64,000 bases of DNA from an uncultured Shimia sp. (GTDB lineage: Bacteria > Pseudomonadota > Alphaproteobacteria > Rhodobacterales > Rhodobacteraceae), in NCBI RefSeq assembly GCF_947493595.1, contig NZ_CANLRL010000002.1, positions 496,001-560,000 on the forward strand, given 5' to 3'. The position numbers and the translations under genes are program-made. Position 1 is the first letter of the stretch; each line of letters begins with the position of its first letter. The notes below the pieces were generated by a model. The model was not told the DNA's origin, ran no database searches, and saw only the letters and a list, made by a program, of their open reading frames with translations. This document shows, in pieces, positions 50,163 to 59,298 of this stretch.

Positions 50163-52170
50163 GACCTCAGAGTCTCAAGACCCTCTCCCTCAGGCGCCGA
50201 AAAAGCGCCGGGGTGCCTCCGTGCGGATGCGCCTCTTGGCCATCGCACTGTTGCCGACCCTTGTGGTTCTGCCGCTGTTCTTCCTTGTGACGGCGGTGAA
50301 CTGGTCTTCCCGTTTCGACAACCTATTGATTGCAAAGGTGAATGGCGAGCTGACCATCGCGCAGCAATACCTCAGCCAACTGCTTGAAAACAGTGATCTG
50401 CGGATGCAAGCGCTGGCGGAGAGTTCAGCGTTTGTGGATCGGGTGGTGTCCCAAGATCGCAATGCGGTTCTGACGCTTCTGGACAACAAGAAGTCCGAGA
50501 TGGGACTCGATTTTCTCTACTACATCAACGCTGACGGGGCGGTGTGGTCCTCGCCACGGTTTGTCGATGACATGGGGCTCACCAAATGGCCGGTGGTGTC
50601 GCAGGCATTGGCCGGCACAGGCTCGGCGCAGATTGATATTTTTAGTGAGTTCGATCTGGGGCAAGTGTCTGACAATCTTGCGGAAAAAGCGCGCATCAAT
50701 CTGGTGCCTACCCAGGCTGCTGTGCCAACGGAACGTACCGAGGAAACCCGGGGCATGGTGGTGCATGCCGCCACACCGGTGGAAGGCAGCGGCCGCAGCG
50801 GGGCGCTGGTTGGGGGCGTGTTGCTGAACCGCAATTTGACCTTCATCGATACAATCAACGATCTGGTCTATCCGACCGCGAGTCTCACCGAAGGCAGCCA
50901 GGGCACGGCGACACTTTTCCTAGAAGACGTCAGGGTTTCCACCAATGTGCGCCTGTTTCAGGATGAGCGCGCCCTGGGCACGCGGGTGTCGGCGGCGGTC
51001 TATGAGGCTGTGCTGGAACGTGGCGAGGTGTGGCTGGACCGGGCCTTTGTGGTGAACGACTGGTACATCTCTGCCTATGAGCCGATCATTGACAGTTTCG
51101 GTGATCGTGTTGGCATGCTGTACGTGGGGTTTCTGGATCAGCCGTTTCGTGATGCGAAGTTCTCCACCATCCTGACTTTCGCCATTGCCTTTGTGGTTAT
51201 CATATTGATTTCGGTGCCAATTTTCTTGCGTTGGGCGCGGCAGATTTTTGCGCCACTGGAGCGGATGCTGCGCACCATCGGGCGTGTTGAAGAGGGCGAC
51301 CTGAACGCGCGCACGCGGGTTGAGGATGGCGGCGAAATTGGCCGTGTTGCTGCGCAGATGGACAACCTTCTGGAGCAAATTCAGGAGCGAGATCGGGAAC
51401 TTACGCGGCGTGTAGTGGCGCGGACGCGGGACTTGGAAGAGGCCAATCGGCGGCTTGAGGCGACCTCGAAACAGTTGGTGGTGTCTGAGAAATTGGCCGC
51501 CGTGGGAGAGATCGCGGCCGGGATTGCACATGAGATCAACAATCCGGTGCAGGTGATTCAGGGCAATCTGGATGTTTTGCGGGTGCAATTGGGCGACGAT
51601 GCAGACCTGGTGAAGACCGAATTGCGGCTGATTGATGAGCAGACGCATTCGATTTTCCTGATTGTGAACAAGCTTTTGCAGTTCACGCGCCCGGACGAAT
51701 ACGCGGAAGGCAGCGAAGAGCATCGCCCCGCTGACATCATCACCGACACGCTGCCACTGGTGCAACATTTGTTGAGCAAAGGGCATATTGCGCTGTCGTT
51801 GGAGCTTGAAAGCATTAAGGCAATCTCGATCAACCGCACGGAGCTTCAACAAATCCTGATCAACCTGATGGTCAATGCGATCCACGCGATGCCGAATGGC
51901 GGGGCGTTGACCGTGGGCGCGTTGGATGCGGATCGGGACGGAAAAAATGGTGTACTGGTCTTTGTGAAAGACACCGGTGTGGGCATGGCGCCGGAGTTGT
52001 TGACCCGGATTTTTGATCCGTTTTTCACAACAAAACAAGGCGAAGGCACCGGTTTGGGCTTGTCGATTACTCGCAAGCTGGTGGAGCGCTACGACGGGGA
52101 AATTGAGGCGGACAGCGTGGTTGGCCAAGGCACTGAATTCCGGGTGTGGTTCCCGGCAACATCGGCCTGA
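50155..52170 (+). CDS. Cache/HAMP sensor histidine kinase of the formate dehydrogenase locus
   Basis: This 671-residue kinase has TM1 (about 26-48), a periplasmic Cache-like sensor domain (about 50-335), TM2 (about 337-358), HAMP (about 360-412), a coiled coil, the H-box with His459 in GIAHEINNPVQ, then an HATPase domain with N-box MVNAIHAMP, G1 VKDTGVGM, F-box FDPFFTTK and G2 GTGLGLS. It starts inside the end of the regulator gene. The sensor faces the periplasm where formate is oxidised, so formate or a C1 acid is a reasonable but unproven ligand. Confidence 0.9.
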   Translation: MTETSESQDPLPQAPKKRRGASVRMRLLAIALLPTLVVLPLFFLVTAVNWSSRFDNLLIAKVNGELTIAQQYLSQLLENSDLRMQALAESSAFVDRVVSQDRNAVLTLLDNKKSEMGLDFLYYINADGAVWSSPRFVDDMGLTKWPVVSQALAGTGSAQIDIFSEFDLGQVSDNLAEKARINLVPTQAAVPTERTEETRGMVVHAATPVEGSGRSGALVGGVLLNRNLTFIDTINDLVYPTASLTEGSQGTATLFLEDVRVSTNVRLFQDERALGTRVSAAVYEAVLERGEVWLDRAFVVNDWYISAYEPIIDSFGDRVGMLYVGFLDQPFRDAKFSTILTFAIAFVVIILISVPIFLRWARQIFAPLERMLRTIGRVEEGDLNARTRVEDGGEIGRVAAQMDNLLEQIQERDRELTRRVVARTRDLEEANRRLEATSKQLVVSEKLAAVGEIAAGIAHEINNPVQVIQGNLDVLRVQLGDDADLVKTELRLIDEQTHSIFLIVNKLLQFTRPDEYAEGSEEHRPADIITDTLPLVQHLLSKGHIALSLELESIKAISINRTELQQILINLMVNAIHAMPNGGALTVGALDADRDGKNGVLVFVKDTGVGMAPELLTRIFDPFFTTKQGEGTGLGLSITRKLVERYDGEIEADSVVGQGTEFRVWFPATSA

Positions 52171-52308
52171 GACTCAGGGCGAAAGCCTCAAAAACCGGTC
52201 CAAAATTGCAACGTCGGTATTGTGTCGGTATCGCGACTGTATTGCGGAGGTGGCGGTTTTGCGGGCAAAAACCGTTAACGCAGGGGCGTGAAGGCCAGAT
52301 TTTTTAAC

Positions 52309-54015
52309 ATGAACTCAGACGTAGACATATCAGACAGCGCAAGTAAGCCGGGTGTGTTCGCTGCTTTGCGGCAGCGGGCAGAGGTGGCGCGGTTTCTGTT
52401 GGACGCTGGGCTGGGCCTGCGGGATCCAATTGTCTTCCTCACGCTGATCTCTGGTGTGAGCCGCGCGGGTATGATCTTTGCCATCAACGAAACCGCGCGC
52501 AGTCATGCCGAGGGGCTGGGATGGTCGGTCTGGCTTCTGCTGTTTTGTGCGGCGGGCATGGTTGTCTCGGCCTACCTGCAAAAGGTGCGGGCCTTCACAT
52601 TGATCACCCGCATCGAAGCGCAGATGCGCCTTCGCTTGTCCGAGCTTCTACTACGGGCCAACATCGATTTCCTGATCTCCGGACGGCACGGAAAAGTCTA
52701 TGGCGCGATGACGGCGGAAGTGAACCAGTTGGCGCAGGCGGTGATCCATCTGGTGGAGGCGATTGGCGCGGCGATTGTGCTGCTGTTCGCCATTCCCTAC
52801 CTGTTTTTTGTGAGCTGGATTGCCGGTGTCGCTGCGGTGGCGGCCATTGCACTTGGCGGGATTGGCTTTGCGCTGATGGATGGGCCGGCGCGAGTTTGGG
52901 CTTTGAAGGCGTCCGACAGTTTTGCCGCCTATTGTGACCGTGTGAGTGACATGTTGGGCGGCTGGAAAGAGCTGCGGCTTAGAGCCAGCCGGCGTGAGGC
53001 GCTGGAGGCGGAAACCAAAGATGTGATTGCAGCGCAAGTGGCGCACAAGATGCGCTCTGAGCGGTTGTTTGCAGCCAGCACCGGTGGCGGGCAGGTCGCT
53101 GTGGCGCTTTTGATGTGCTTTGTCGTGATTGTGCTGCCGCAGTTGCAGGGCGGCGATGCGATTGTGATGTTTCAGGTGCTGACCATCATCTTCCTCGTGA
53201 ACGGACCCACGGAGTTGGTGTTCAACACGCTGCCAGTATTGAGCCGCGCGGAGAACAGTTTTTATAAGATCAAAAGTGTTGAGGCGGAGTTGAGCGAGGC
53301 GCAAAGTTTGGCGCTGACCGCAGAGCCGAAGTTGCTGGAGAGCTTTGAAGTAGTCGCTCTGCGGGGTGTTGAGGCCAATGTTGGCGAGGCACGCGATGGC
53401 GTGGTGCCGTTTCATCTGGGGCCTATTGATCTGACCTTCCACCCTGGAGAAACGGTGTTCATTTGCGGGGGCAACGGGTCGGGCAAAACCACGCTCTTGT
53501 CGTTGATCACCGGGATGCGGCACCCGGAAGCGGGGGAGATCCGGCTCAATGGCGCGGCGCTGACGGACAGCACAACCGCCAGCTATCGCGAACTGTTTTC
53601 GGCGGTGTTTGCGCAGTATCACCTGTTTGATCATGCCTATGGGCTGACCGAGTCTGAGCTTGTGGAATTAGAAGCGCGGATTGCGCAGCTGGGGCTGGAG
53701 CAGCGGGTGCAGCTTTTGGGCGACAAATTCTCCAACACCGCCCTGTCGGCCGGGCAAAGCCGCCGTTTGGCGCTGGCCGTGGCGTTGGCAGAGCAGCGGC
53801 CGATCATTGTGCTGGATGAGTTTGCCGCCGATCAGGATCCGGCCAATCGGGCGTTTTTTTATGACGTGTTGATGCCGGAATTGTCAGCATCCGGGCGGCT
53901 TGTCTTGGCGGTGACACATGATGATCACCAATTTGGGAAATGTGATCGCTTGATCAAAATGGACGCGGGGCGCATCGTGTCAGATGAGCGTATGCCGCGC
54001 CGCAAAGAGGTTTAA
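52309..54015 (+). CDS. SyrD/PvdE-type (cyclic peptide-like) ABC exporter
   Basis: The 568-residue half transporter has six membrane helices (about 40-320) and a C-terminal ATPase with Walker A GGNGSGKTTLL, a Q-loop FAQYHLFDH, the signature LSAGQSRRLALAVAL and Walker B PIIVLDEFAADQDP. The AGQ signature and EFAADQDP box mark the PvdE/SyrD group, whose members export siderophore precursors, lipopeptides or similar. The substrate here is unknown. The next gene, a Frag1-like membrane protein, is 4 nt away. Start at ATG 52309; an in-frame GTG at 52288 is less likely. Confidence 0.85.
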   Translation: MNSDVDISDSASKPGVFAALRQRAEVARFLLDAGLGLRDPIVFLTLISGVSRAGMIFAINETARSHAEGLGWSVWLLLFCAAGMVVSAYLQKVRAFTLITRIEAQMRLRLSELLLRANIDFLISGRHGKVYGAMTAEVNQLAQAVIHLVEAIGAAIVLLFAIPYLFFVSWIAGVAAVAAIALGGIGFALMDGPARVWALKASDSFAAYCDRVSDMLGGWKELRLRASRREALEAETKDVIAAQVAHKMRSERLFAASTGGGQVAVALLMCFVVIVLPQLQGGDAIVMFQVLTIIFLVNGPTELVFNTLPVLSRAENSFYKIKSVEAELSEAQSLALTAEPKLLESFEVVALRGVEANVGEARDGVVPFHLGPIDLTFHPGETVFICGGNGSGKTTLLSLITGMRHPEAGEIRLNGAALTDSTTASYRELFSAVFAQYHLFDHAYGLTESELVELEARIAQLGLEQRVQLLGDKFSNTALSAGQSRRLALAVALAEQRPIIVLDEFAADQDPANRAFFYDVLMPELSASGRLVLAVTHDDHQFGKCDRLIKMDAGRIVSDERMPRRKEV

Positions 54016-54019
54016 ATTT

Positions 54020-54802
54020 ATGACTTTATCACAATTGGCGCCAAGCCGGTCCACGGGTCTGGCGATGTTGGTGGCGCTGATCACCACAAGCTTTGTGACC
54101 GTGGTGGTGAATATCCAGATGTATTCGGCGCGCTGGAAATTTGCGGGGTTTTACCCGGAGAAGGCGGCGGAGCGCCCATCCACGATCAGTGAGTCGATTG
54201 CCGACCCGCGCATTGGCGAGCCGTTTGCCAACTGGCATTTGCTATGTGCGCCGCTGTTGTTTGTCGGGGTGGCTTGTTTGATTTTGTCGACATGGCGGGA
54301 GGCGCGGGCCAGCGGCCAAGCAACGCTGAAGATCACAACGGTGACTTGGATTTTGGTACTGTTGCAAGCCATGGCCTCGGTTGGCTTGGTGATCCTAAGT
54401 CAGTACCGGTTTCCGGATTTCCGAGATCAGCATATGGCGGGCAGCTATCTGTTTTTCTTCTCGCAAGCCTTTGTGGTGGTTGCGGGGGAAATCCTGTCGC
54501 GGGCCTATGCGGGTTTGGGCGCGGAAGGTCAGGTGGCTGGGCGTATCTGGTCGCCGCGGTTTGCGGGCTGGCGGCGGCGGTTTGTCTGGGTGCCGATTTT
54601 GCTTGGCGTGACGTATCTGTGCCTGTTCCTGGGCAAGGGATACGCACCGGAGGCGCTGCGCTATGAGGTCTATTGGGCCTATGTCAGCACCGAGCTTTTC
54701 CTGCTGAGCTCGTTCCTGTTTTACATGATGAGCTACGCACCGGATATGTGGCGTGTGTGGAAGCTCAGCCGTGTGGGTTACTCGCCGTTGGAGGCGTCCT
54801 GA
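54020..54802 (+). CDS. Multi-span membrane protein resembling Frag1/DRAM/Sfk1 family
   Basis: The 260-residue protein has about six hydrophobic segments. The first loop PSTISESIADPRIGEPF echoes the P-x-ISD-x-x-x-x-PP-F pattern of DRAM/Frag1, and the LSQYRFPDFRDQHMAGSYLFFFSQ segment recalls the FQ...H-G-G...F stretch. This eukaryote-named family includes the GPI-lipid remodeller PGAP2. The match is by eye and moderate. It follows the ABC exporter by 4 nt and overlaps the inositol-lipid operon's last gene by 25 nt at the 3' end. Confidence 0.55.
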   Translation: MTLSQLAPSRSTGLAMLVALITTSFVTVVVNIQMYSARWKFAGFYPEKAAERPSTISESIADPRIGEPFANWHLLCAPLLFVGVACLILSTWREARASGQATLKITTVTWILVLLQAMASVGLVILSQYRFPDFRDQHMAGSYLFFFSQAFVVVAGEILSRAYAGLGAEGQVAGRIWSPRFAGWRRRFVWVPILLGVTYLCLFLGKGYAPEALRYEVYWAYVSTELFLLSSFLFYMMSYAPDMWRVWKLSRVGYSPLEAS

Positions 54803-55389
54803 GCGCGCAGCATCTGTGTGGCGCGGCGGGCGCGTTGTAGCGCGGTGACATGGGCGAGGATGGCAAACCCGGTGAGGCCCCAGAGGATGGCGGTGTCGCC
54901 GAGCACGCCTGCGAGCAGCAGCATGGCGCAGAGGTAGATCACGCGCTCCATCCGCTCAAAGAAGTCGGGCCAATCGGTGTTGGACACGGGCATTTCGATG
55001 GCGGTTCGGGCCTTGGCGTAGGAGGTGATGACCGAGCCGGAGAAACAGGCCAGCGCGAGGGGCCAGGCGTCGTGCATATGCGCCAGCGTGGCGAGCACGG
55101 CGAGTTCCTGGTAGCGGTCCACCATGGCGTCAAAATAGCCGCCGGCTTTGGTGGACATGTTGCGGCGGCGGGCGACCGCCCCGTCCAGCGCGTCAAACAC
55201 AAAGGCCACGATCAGGGTTGCGCCATAAAGCGCGGGAGATTGGTGCCAAAGGTAGGCCAGCGACACGAGGATAATCAGCACCAGACCAATGAAGGTGACC
55301 TGATTGGGTGTCAGGCGGGCTTTGACCAGAGGGGTAGCCATGGCCTCCCACAGCGGGTCGATGGTGGATTTCATCAGGCCATCAATCAT
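54778..55389 (-). CDS. CDP-alcohol phosphatidyltransferase, phosphatidylinositol-phosphate synthase-like
   Basis: The 203-residue membrane protein has the complete signature D66-x2-D69-G70-x2-A73-R74-x8-G83-x3-D87-x3-D91. Two more segments, SYAKAR (123-128) and FFERMERV (143-150), match the S-Y-x-KAR and ERxER elements of mycobacterial and archaeal phosphatidylinositol-phosphate synthases, which join CDP-diacylglycerol to inositol-3-phosphate. The inositol-3-phosphate synthase is in the same operon. AAGGA precedes the ATG. It lies 11 nt after the kinase gene. Confidence 0.82.
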   Translation of the reverse strand: MIDGLMKSTIDPLWEAMATPLVKARLTPNQVTFIGLVLIILVSLAYLWHQSPALYGATLIVAFVFDALDGAVARRRNMSTKAGGYFDAMVDRYQELAVLATLAHMHDAWPLALACFSGSVITSYAKARTAIEMPVSNTDWPDFFERMERVIYLCAMLLLAGVLGDTAILWGLTGFAILAHVTALQRARRATQMLRAQDASNGE

Positions 55390-55400
55390 GGCGGTGTCCT

Positions 55401-56927
55401 TCAGGTGTAGCTGCGGATCGCGAGGCGGCGGATCTTGGCGAGTTGTTCGGCGCGGGCGGCGAGTTGGGCCGTGCGTGTTGGGTTGGGTGTGTAGCTGGCG
55501 GAGGTGCGGGTTTTGAGCTTGGCGGCGGCGTCGCACACGCTGTCGGCCCAGCCCATAAGTGGCGCAGCCAGCGTGGCGGTGCCGAGCATCCCGGCGTGGC
55601 GCGCAGAGCAGACGCGGATGTCGCGGTTGAGCGCATCGGCCAGCGTTTGGGCAAAGACCGGATCAGACGCCACGCCGCCGACAATGGAGAGAGGACCGGA
55701 GGTTTGAGCGCCTTTCTCGCGGGCGACTTTGGACATGGCCCAGCGGAGGTTGAGCGCAACGCCCTCTATGGCGGCACGACGCAGGGCATTTTTGTCGTGG
55801 TGCAGGCTGAGGCCATGGAACGTGCCGCGCAGGGCGGAGTTGTCCACCGGCACCCGTTCGCCCGCGAGCCATGGCAGGAAGAACGGGTCATCGTGCTGCG
55901 GGGTGCCGATGTCGGCAAAGCGGCTGTCTTTGGCGCCGTTGCCGGTCAGTTGGCAGACCCAATCAAGCGCAGAGCCGGCGTTTTCCTGACTGGCGATCAG
56001 CAGCGGGCGGTGGTTCAGGCCGGAGGTGATGGTGGCGTAGGAATGGGCCACCGACAGGCGGCGGTTGGGGAAGAATCCGGCGATCCAGGCGGAGGTGGCG
56101 ACGGAGATGTGCAGCGCGCCGTCGGCAACTTCGCCAGAGCCCAAAGCGGACGCCATGACATCCGAGGTGCCGCCGAGGACTTTGACAGTGGCGTCCAAAC
56201 CCAGCTCTGCGGCGGCTTGGGGCGTGAGGGTGCCTACGATGGTGTCGGCCTGGGTGATGGGCGCTAGTTTGGCGCGCTCGATACCGGTGAGGGCGCAGAG
56301 CGTGTCGGACCAGCCTTCGCGGCCTTCGCGGCTGTCCATCACCCAGCTGAGATTGGCGCTTTCGGGGCTGGTGGTCATCTCGCCGGTGGCGCGGTGTACC
56401 AGCCAGTCTTTCACATCCACCATCCAGCGGGTCTTGGCGTAGATCTCCGGTTCCTGCTGCATCACCCAGAGCATCTTGGCCGTTGGATCCATGCCGTTTT
56501 TGGCGGGCGCGCCATTGGCCAGACGCAGCCATTTCAAAAGGCGCGGGAGGTTGTAGCCATGCACCTCCGGAAAGCCGCCGGTGAGCTTTTGGCCCAGAGG
56601 GGCTGCGCGTTTGTCGAGCCACGTTAGGCAAGGGCGCAAGGGGGTGCCATTGGCGTCAGCGCAGATCACGCCACAGAGCTGAGACGAAAACACCAGCGCG
56701 GCGGTGCGTTTGGACAAGTCTGGCACCTCCTGGCGCAGAGTGGCCAGCGCGTGGGCCAGTGCGCCCCACCAATCCTCGGGGGATTGTTCGGCAATGCCGC
56801 CGGTTTTCAGAACAAGAGGATAGCTTTCGGTCACGCGGGCCAGAACGGTGAGGCTGCTGTCCACCACGCCGACCTTCACGCCGGAGGTGCCAAAATCGGC
56901 TGATATGACCAAATCGCCTTGTGTCAC
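55401..56927 (-). CDS. FGGY-family carbohydrate kinase
   Basis: This 508-residue protein has the xylulokinase-like two-domain layout: phosphate-1 motif ISADFGTSGVKVGVVD, a middle with TWLDKRAAPLG and GGTSDVMASALGSG, and the C-terminal GGVASDPVFAQTLADAL. The GTG at 56927 is used because GAGG sits 8 nt before it; another in-frame GTG is 9 nt upstream. FGGY kinases phosphorylate sugars or polyols. Its place in a lipid operon suggests an inositol or glycosyl-unit precursor, with no direct evidence. It is less tightly packed (107 nt gap upstream) and could have its own promoter. Confidence 0.83.
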   Translation of the reverse strand: MTQGDLVISADFGTSGVKVGVVDSSLTVLARVTESYPLVLKTGGIAEQSPEDWWGALAHALATLRQEVPDLSKRTAALVFSSQLCGVICADANGTPLRPCLTWLDKRAAPLGQKLTGGFPEVHGYNLPRLLKWLRLANGAPAKNGMDPTAKMLWVMQQEPEIYAKTRWMVDVKDWLVHRATGEMTTSPESANLSWVMDSREGREGWSDTLCALTGIERAKLAPITQADTIVGTLTPQAAAELGLDATVKVLGGTSDVMASALGSGEVADGALHISVATSAWIAGFFPNRRLSVAHSYATITSGLNHRPLLIASQENAGSALDWVCQLTGNGAKDSRFADIGTPQHDDPFFLPWLAGERVPVDNSALRGTFHGLSLHHDKNALRRAAIEGVALNLRWAMSKVAREKGAQTSGPLSIVGGVASDPVFAQTLADALNRDIRVCSARHAGMLGTATLAAPLMGWADSVCDAAAKLKTRTSASYTPNPTRTAQLAARAEQLAKIRRLAIRSYT

Positions 56928-57034
56928 GCGGCGCACCTCAAATTACAGTCGTCATAAAATAGCGCCTTTCACAGGCAAAAGTCCTGAAACCGGTGTGACA
57001 TGAGGCTGGCAAGTTTGGCAAGGGTCGGAAGGCT

Positions 57035-58153
57035 TTAGGTGGGAGCGGCCAAGGCCTGTGCGTATAATTTCACGTATTCGGGGCCAACGGTGGCGACGTC
57101 AAAGTCCATGGCGTGTTTGGTGGCCCATTTGGTCAATTGAGCGCGTTTGGCGGGGTCACTGGCCAGATTGATGAGCGTCTGCGCCAATGCGGCGGCGTCT
57201 CCGGGCGGCACCAACAGGTTCGAACCTGCGCCCGTCATCACGGTGGCAAAGCCGTCGTTGGCGGCGGCAACCGGCAGGGTACCCGCCGCCATGGCTTCGA
57301 TCAGCACAAGGCCAAAGCTCTCGCCATGTAGGGCGGGGGCGGCAAAGACATCAGCAGAGGCAATGAGGGCGCGCGCCTCGGCATCACTAGGCGGCGGTTG
57401 GAAAGTCACACGGGACAGATTGGCGGCTTGGGTGCGCAGGGCCGGTTCTTCTTCGCCTGTGCCTGCGATGGTCAATTCGGCGTTGGGGACGGCTGCGGCG
57501 ACAGCGTGCCACGCGTCGAGCAGAACAGACACACCTTTGCGGGCTTCCAAGCGGCCCATGTAGGCCACGCGTAAGGTTTTGGATGGGATTGCAGCCTCAC
57601 CTGCGGCGCGCCACGCGGACAGGTCAATGGTCGGCGGCAAGATCGCCGGAACGGGGTTGGCTCCGGCAGCCTCCCATTGGCGATAGGGTGCCATCGAGGG
57701 CACGACCACGCGGCTGATCCGGCGGTTGAAGTAATGACCCACGCGGCGCAGAGCAGCTGACATTGGGTCAAAGCCCGCGCCTTCCGGCAGGGTGGCGTGG
57801 AAAGTGGCGATGCTAGGCAATTTGAGCGCGCGCCACATCTGCCACGGCAAAAGCGGGGTCCAGGGTGTGTGCATGTGGATGACTTCCGCGCCCCATTCAC
57901 GCAGCTCTGAAACGGCGGCTTTAATCTCTCCTCGCGTGGCGCGGCTGACCTCAAAGCTGGTGCCGTGGATCGACCACGGGCGAGCAGTTCCAATCGTCAT
58001 CAGGCCTTCTTCCCTGTGCGCGGAGTTACCCGGCGGGGCGACGATGCGCACCTCATGGCCTTGGGTGCGGCACCAAGCGGCGAGGTCGCGGATGTTGCTC
58101 TGCACCCCGCCGGGGCGATCCATGGCGTAGGGGGTTAGCTGCACAATCTTCAT
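57035..58153 (-). CDS. GT4 glycosyltransferase, PimA-like
   Basis: The 372-residue GT-B protein begins MKIVQLTPYAMDRPGGVQSN, the same layout as mycobacterial PimA (PY-x2-D-x-PGGVQS-H). It also shares ATFHA, the GRLEARKGVSVLLDAW segment, and ADVFAAPALHGESFGLVLIEAMAAGT with the EX7E donor site. PimA transfers mannose from GDP-mannose to phosphatidylinositol on the cytoplasmic side of the membrane. The acceptor and sugar here are inferred. It overlaps the LptG-like gene by 4 nt. Confidence 0.82.
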   Translation of the reverse strand: MKIVQLTPYAMDRPGGVQSNIRDLAAWCRTQGHEVRIVAPPGNSAHREEGLMTIGTARPWSIHGTSFEVSRATRGEIKAAVSELREWGAEVIHMHTPWTPLLPWQMWRALKLPSIATFHATLPEGAGFDPMSAALRRVGHYFNRRISRVVVPSMAPYRQWEAAGANPVPAILPPTIDLSAWRAAGEAAIPSKTLRVAYMGRLEARKGVSVLLDAWHAVAAAVPNAELTIAGTGEEEPALRTQAANLSRVTFQPPPSDAEARALIASADVFAAPALHGESFGLVLIEAMAAGTLPVAAANDGFATVMTGAGSNLLVPPGDAAALAQTLINLASDPAKRAQLTKWATKHAMDFDVATVGPEYVKLYAQALAAPT

Positions 58154-59298
58154 GGCAGGCTCCGTGTGCTGCGGCGTGGGCGCGGTAGAAAACCAGCTTG
58201 ATACAGTTGCAGGAGAGCGGCGAGGCAAAGCGCAAAGAGTGCGGGCAGTGTTGCGGTCATCATGGGGGACAAGACGCCATGGATGCCAAGCGCCCAGAAG
58301 ACTTTCACAGACACCACGGCGAGGTAGCCCACCGTGGCAAGTGCCAGCAGTTTGAACGGCGACAAACGGCGGCCTTGGGTGCCGAGGCTGGCAAGGCTCA
58401 CGCCCAAGAAGACAAAGATGCCGGGCAGAAAGATCGCAACCCGGCGCACGGCGAGAGCGGTGGCGGCGTCTGTGGCCGTGGGAGTGGCCTCAGACCTGTC
58501 GGTGGCGGCAATGATGCGGGCGACGTCATTGGGCAGGTAGTAGCCATCAATGCCATACCAGCGCAGCTTTTCGGCGGAGATATTCAGCGCGAGGTCGAGT
58601 TTGGGTTCTATCTCGGGTGACTTTTTGGTGGTGTTCCAGATGGTCACTTCTTTGAGGGTCCAGACATTTAACAAGCCGCGCGGGGTGGCGGTGTCTGCGT
58701 GTAGAATGTGGGTGAGCGCTGGCTGATCGATGCCGCCAAACAGCATCAGGTTGCTGAGATGGGCTTCGGGACCGCGGGTGACAGTGGCGCGCAGGGCGCG
58801 GGTGTCGGTGAGCATCCACTGCGTGCCCACATCGGTGTTGTGATAGCGATTGCCATAATCGCCGAGATTGGCCGCGACTTGGGCTTCCACCGCAGCGGGG
58901 CGCAGCCAGTTTTCACCGGCCATTTGCACGGTGCCCAACAGCAGGCCAGAGATCAGCAGGGCGGTCAGGCGCAGGCTGGGGCTGGCACCGGCGGCGGCCA
59001 GCACCACATCATCGAGCCGTTGATGGCGCAACAAGGTCACAACAAAGCCGCCCGCAACGCAGGCCATTGTCAGCAGGCGAGTCACGATGTCGGCGCTGCG
59101 GTATGTGAGGTAGGGAAAGAGCACTTGCCAAAGGGGGGTGTCCGTGGCCTCGGCGCGAGCGCGCACGGTGTCGAGCCATTTGGCCAGATCGATGGTTAGG
59201 GCCACGACCAGCAGGATAAACATCATGAAGCCAATGGCGGCGAGATCACCGCGCACCATGGCGCGCACCGCAATACCTGTGTGCTGCCGCCAGCTCAT
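58150..59298 (-). CDS. LptF/LptG-family permease (second member, LptG-like)
   Basis: The 382-residue protein has three N-terminal helices (about 10-110), a periplasmic beta-jellyroll-like domain (about 130-270) and three C-terminal helices (about 285-375), the LptF/LptG plan. MSWRQHTGIAVRAMVRGDL is the expected N-terminus. LptFG with LptB2 lift lipopolysaccharide from the inner membrane. Canonical lptFG sits beside lptD in most Proteobacteria; this pair sits among lipid-synthesis genes. It overlaps its neighbours by 4 nt each. Order in the operon, not a diagnostic residue, is the basis for calling it LptG-like. Confidence 0.8.
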   Translation of the reverse strand: MSWRQHTGIAVRAMVRGDLAAIGFMMFILLVVALTIDLAKWLDTVRARAEATDTPLWQVLFPYLTYRSADIVTRLLTMACVAGGFVVTLLRHQRLDDVVLAAAGASPSLRLTALLISGLLLGTVQMAGENWLRPAAVEAQVAANLGDYGNRYHNTDVGTQWMLTDTRALRATVTRGPEAHLSNLMLFGGIDQPALTHILHADTATPRGLLNVWTLKEVTIWNTTKKSPEIEPKLDLALNISAEKLRWYGIDGYYLPNDVARIIAATDRSEATPTATDAATALAVRRVAIFLPGIFVFLGVSLASLGTQGRRLSPFKLLALATVGYLAVVSVKVFWALGIHGVLSPMMTATLPALFALCLAALLQLYQAGFLPRPRRSTRSLP

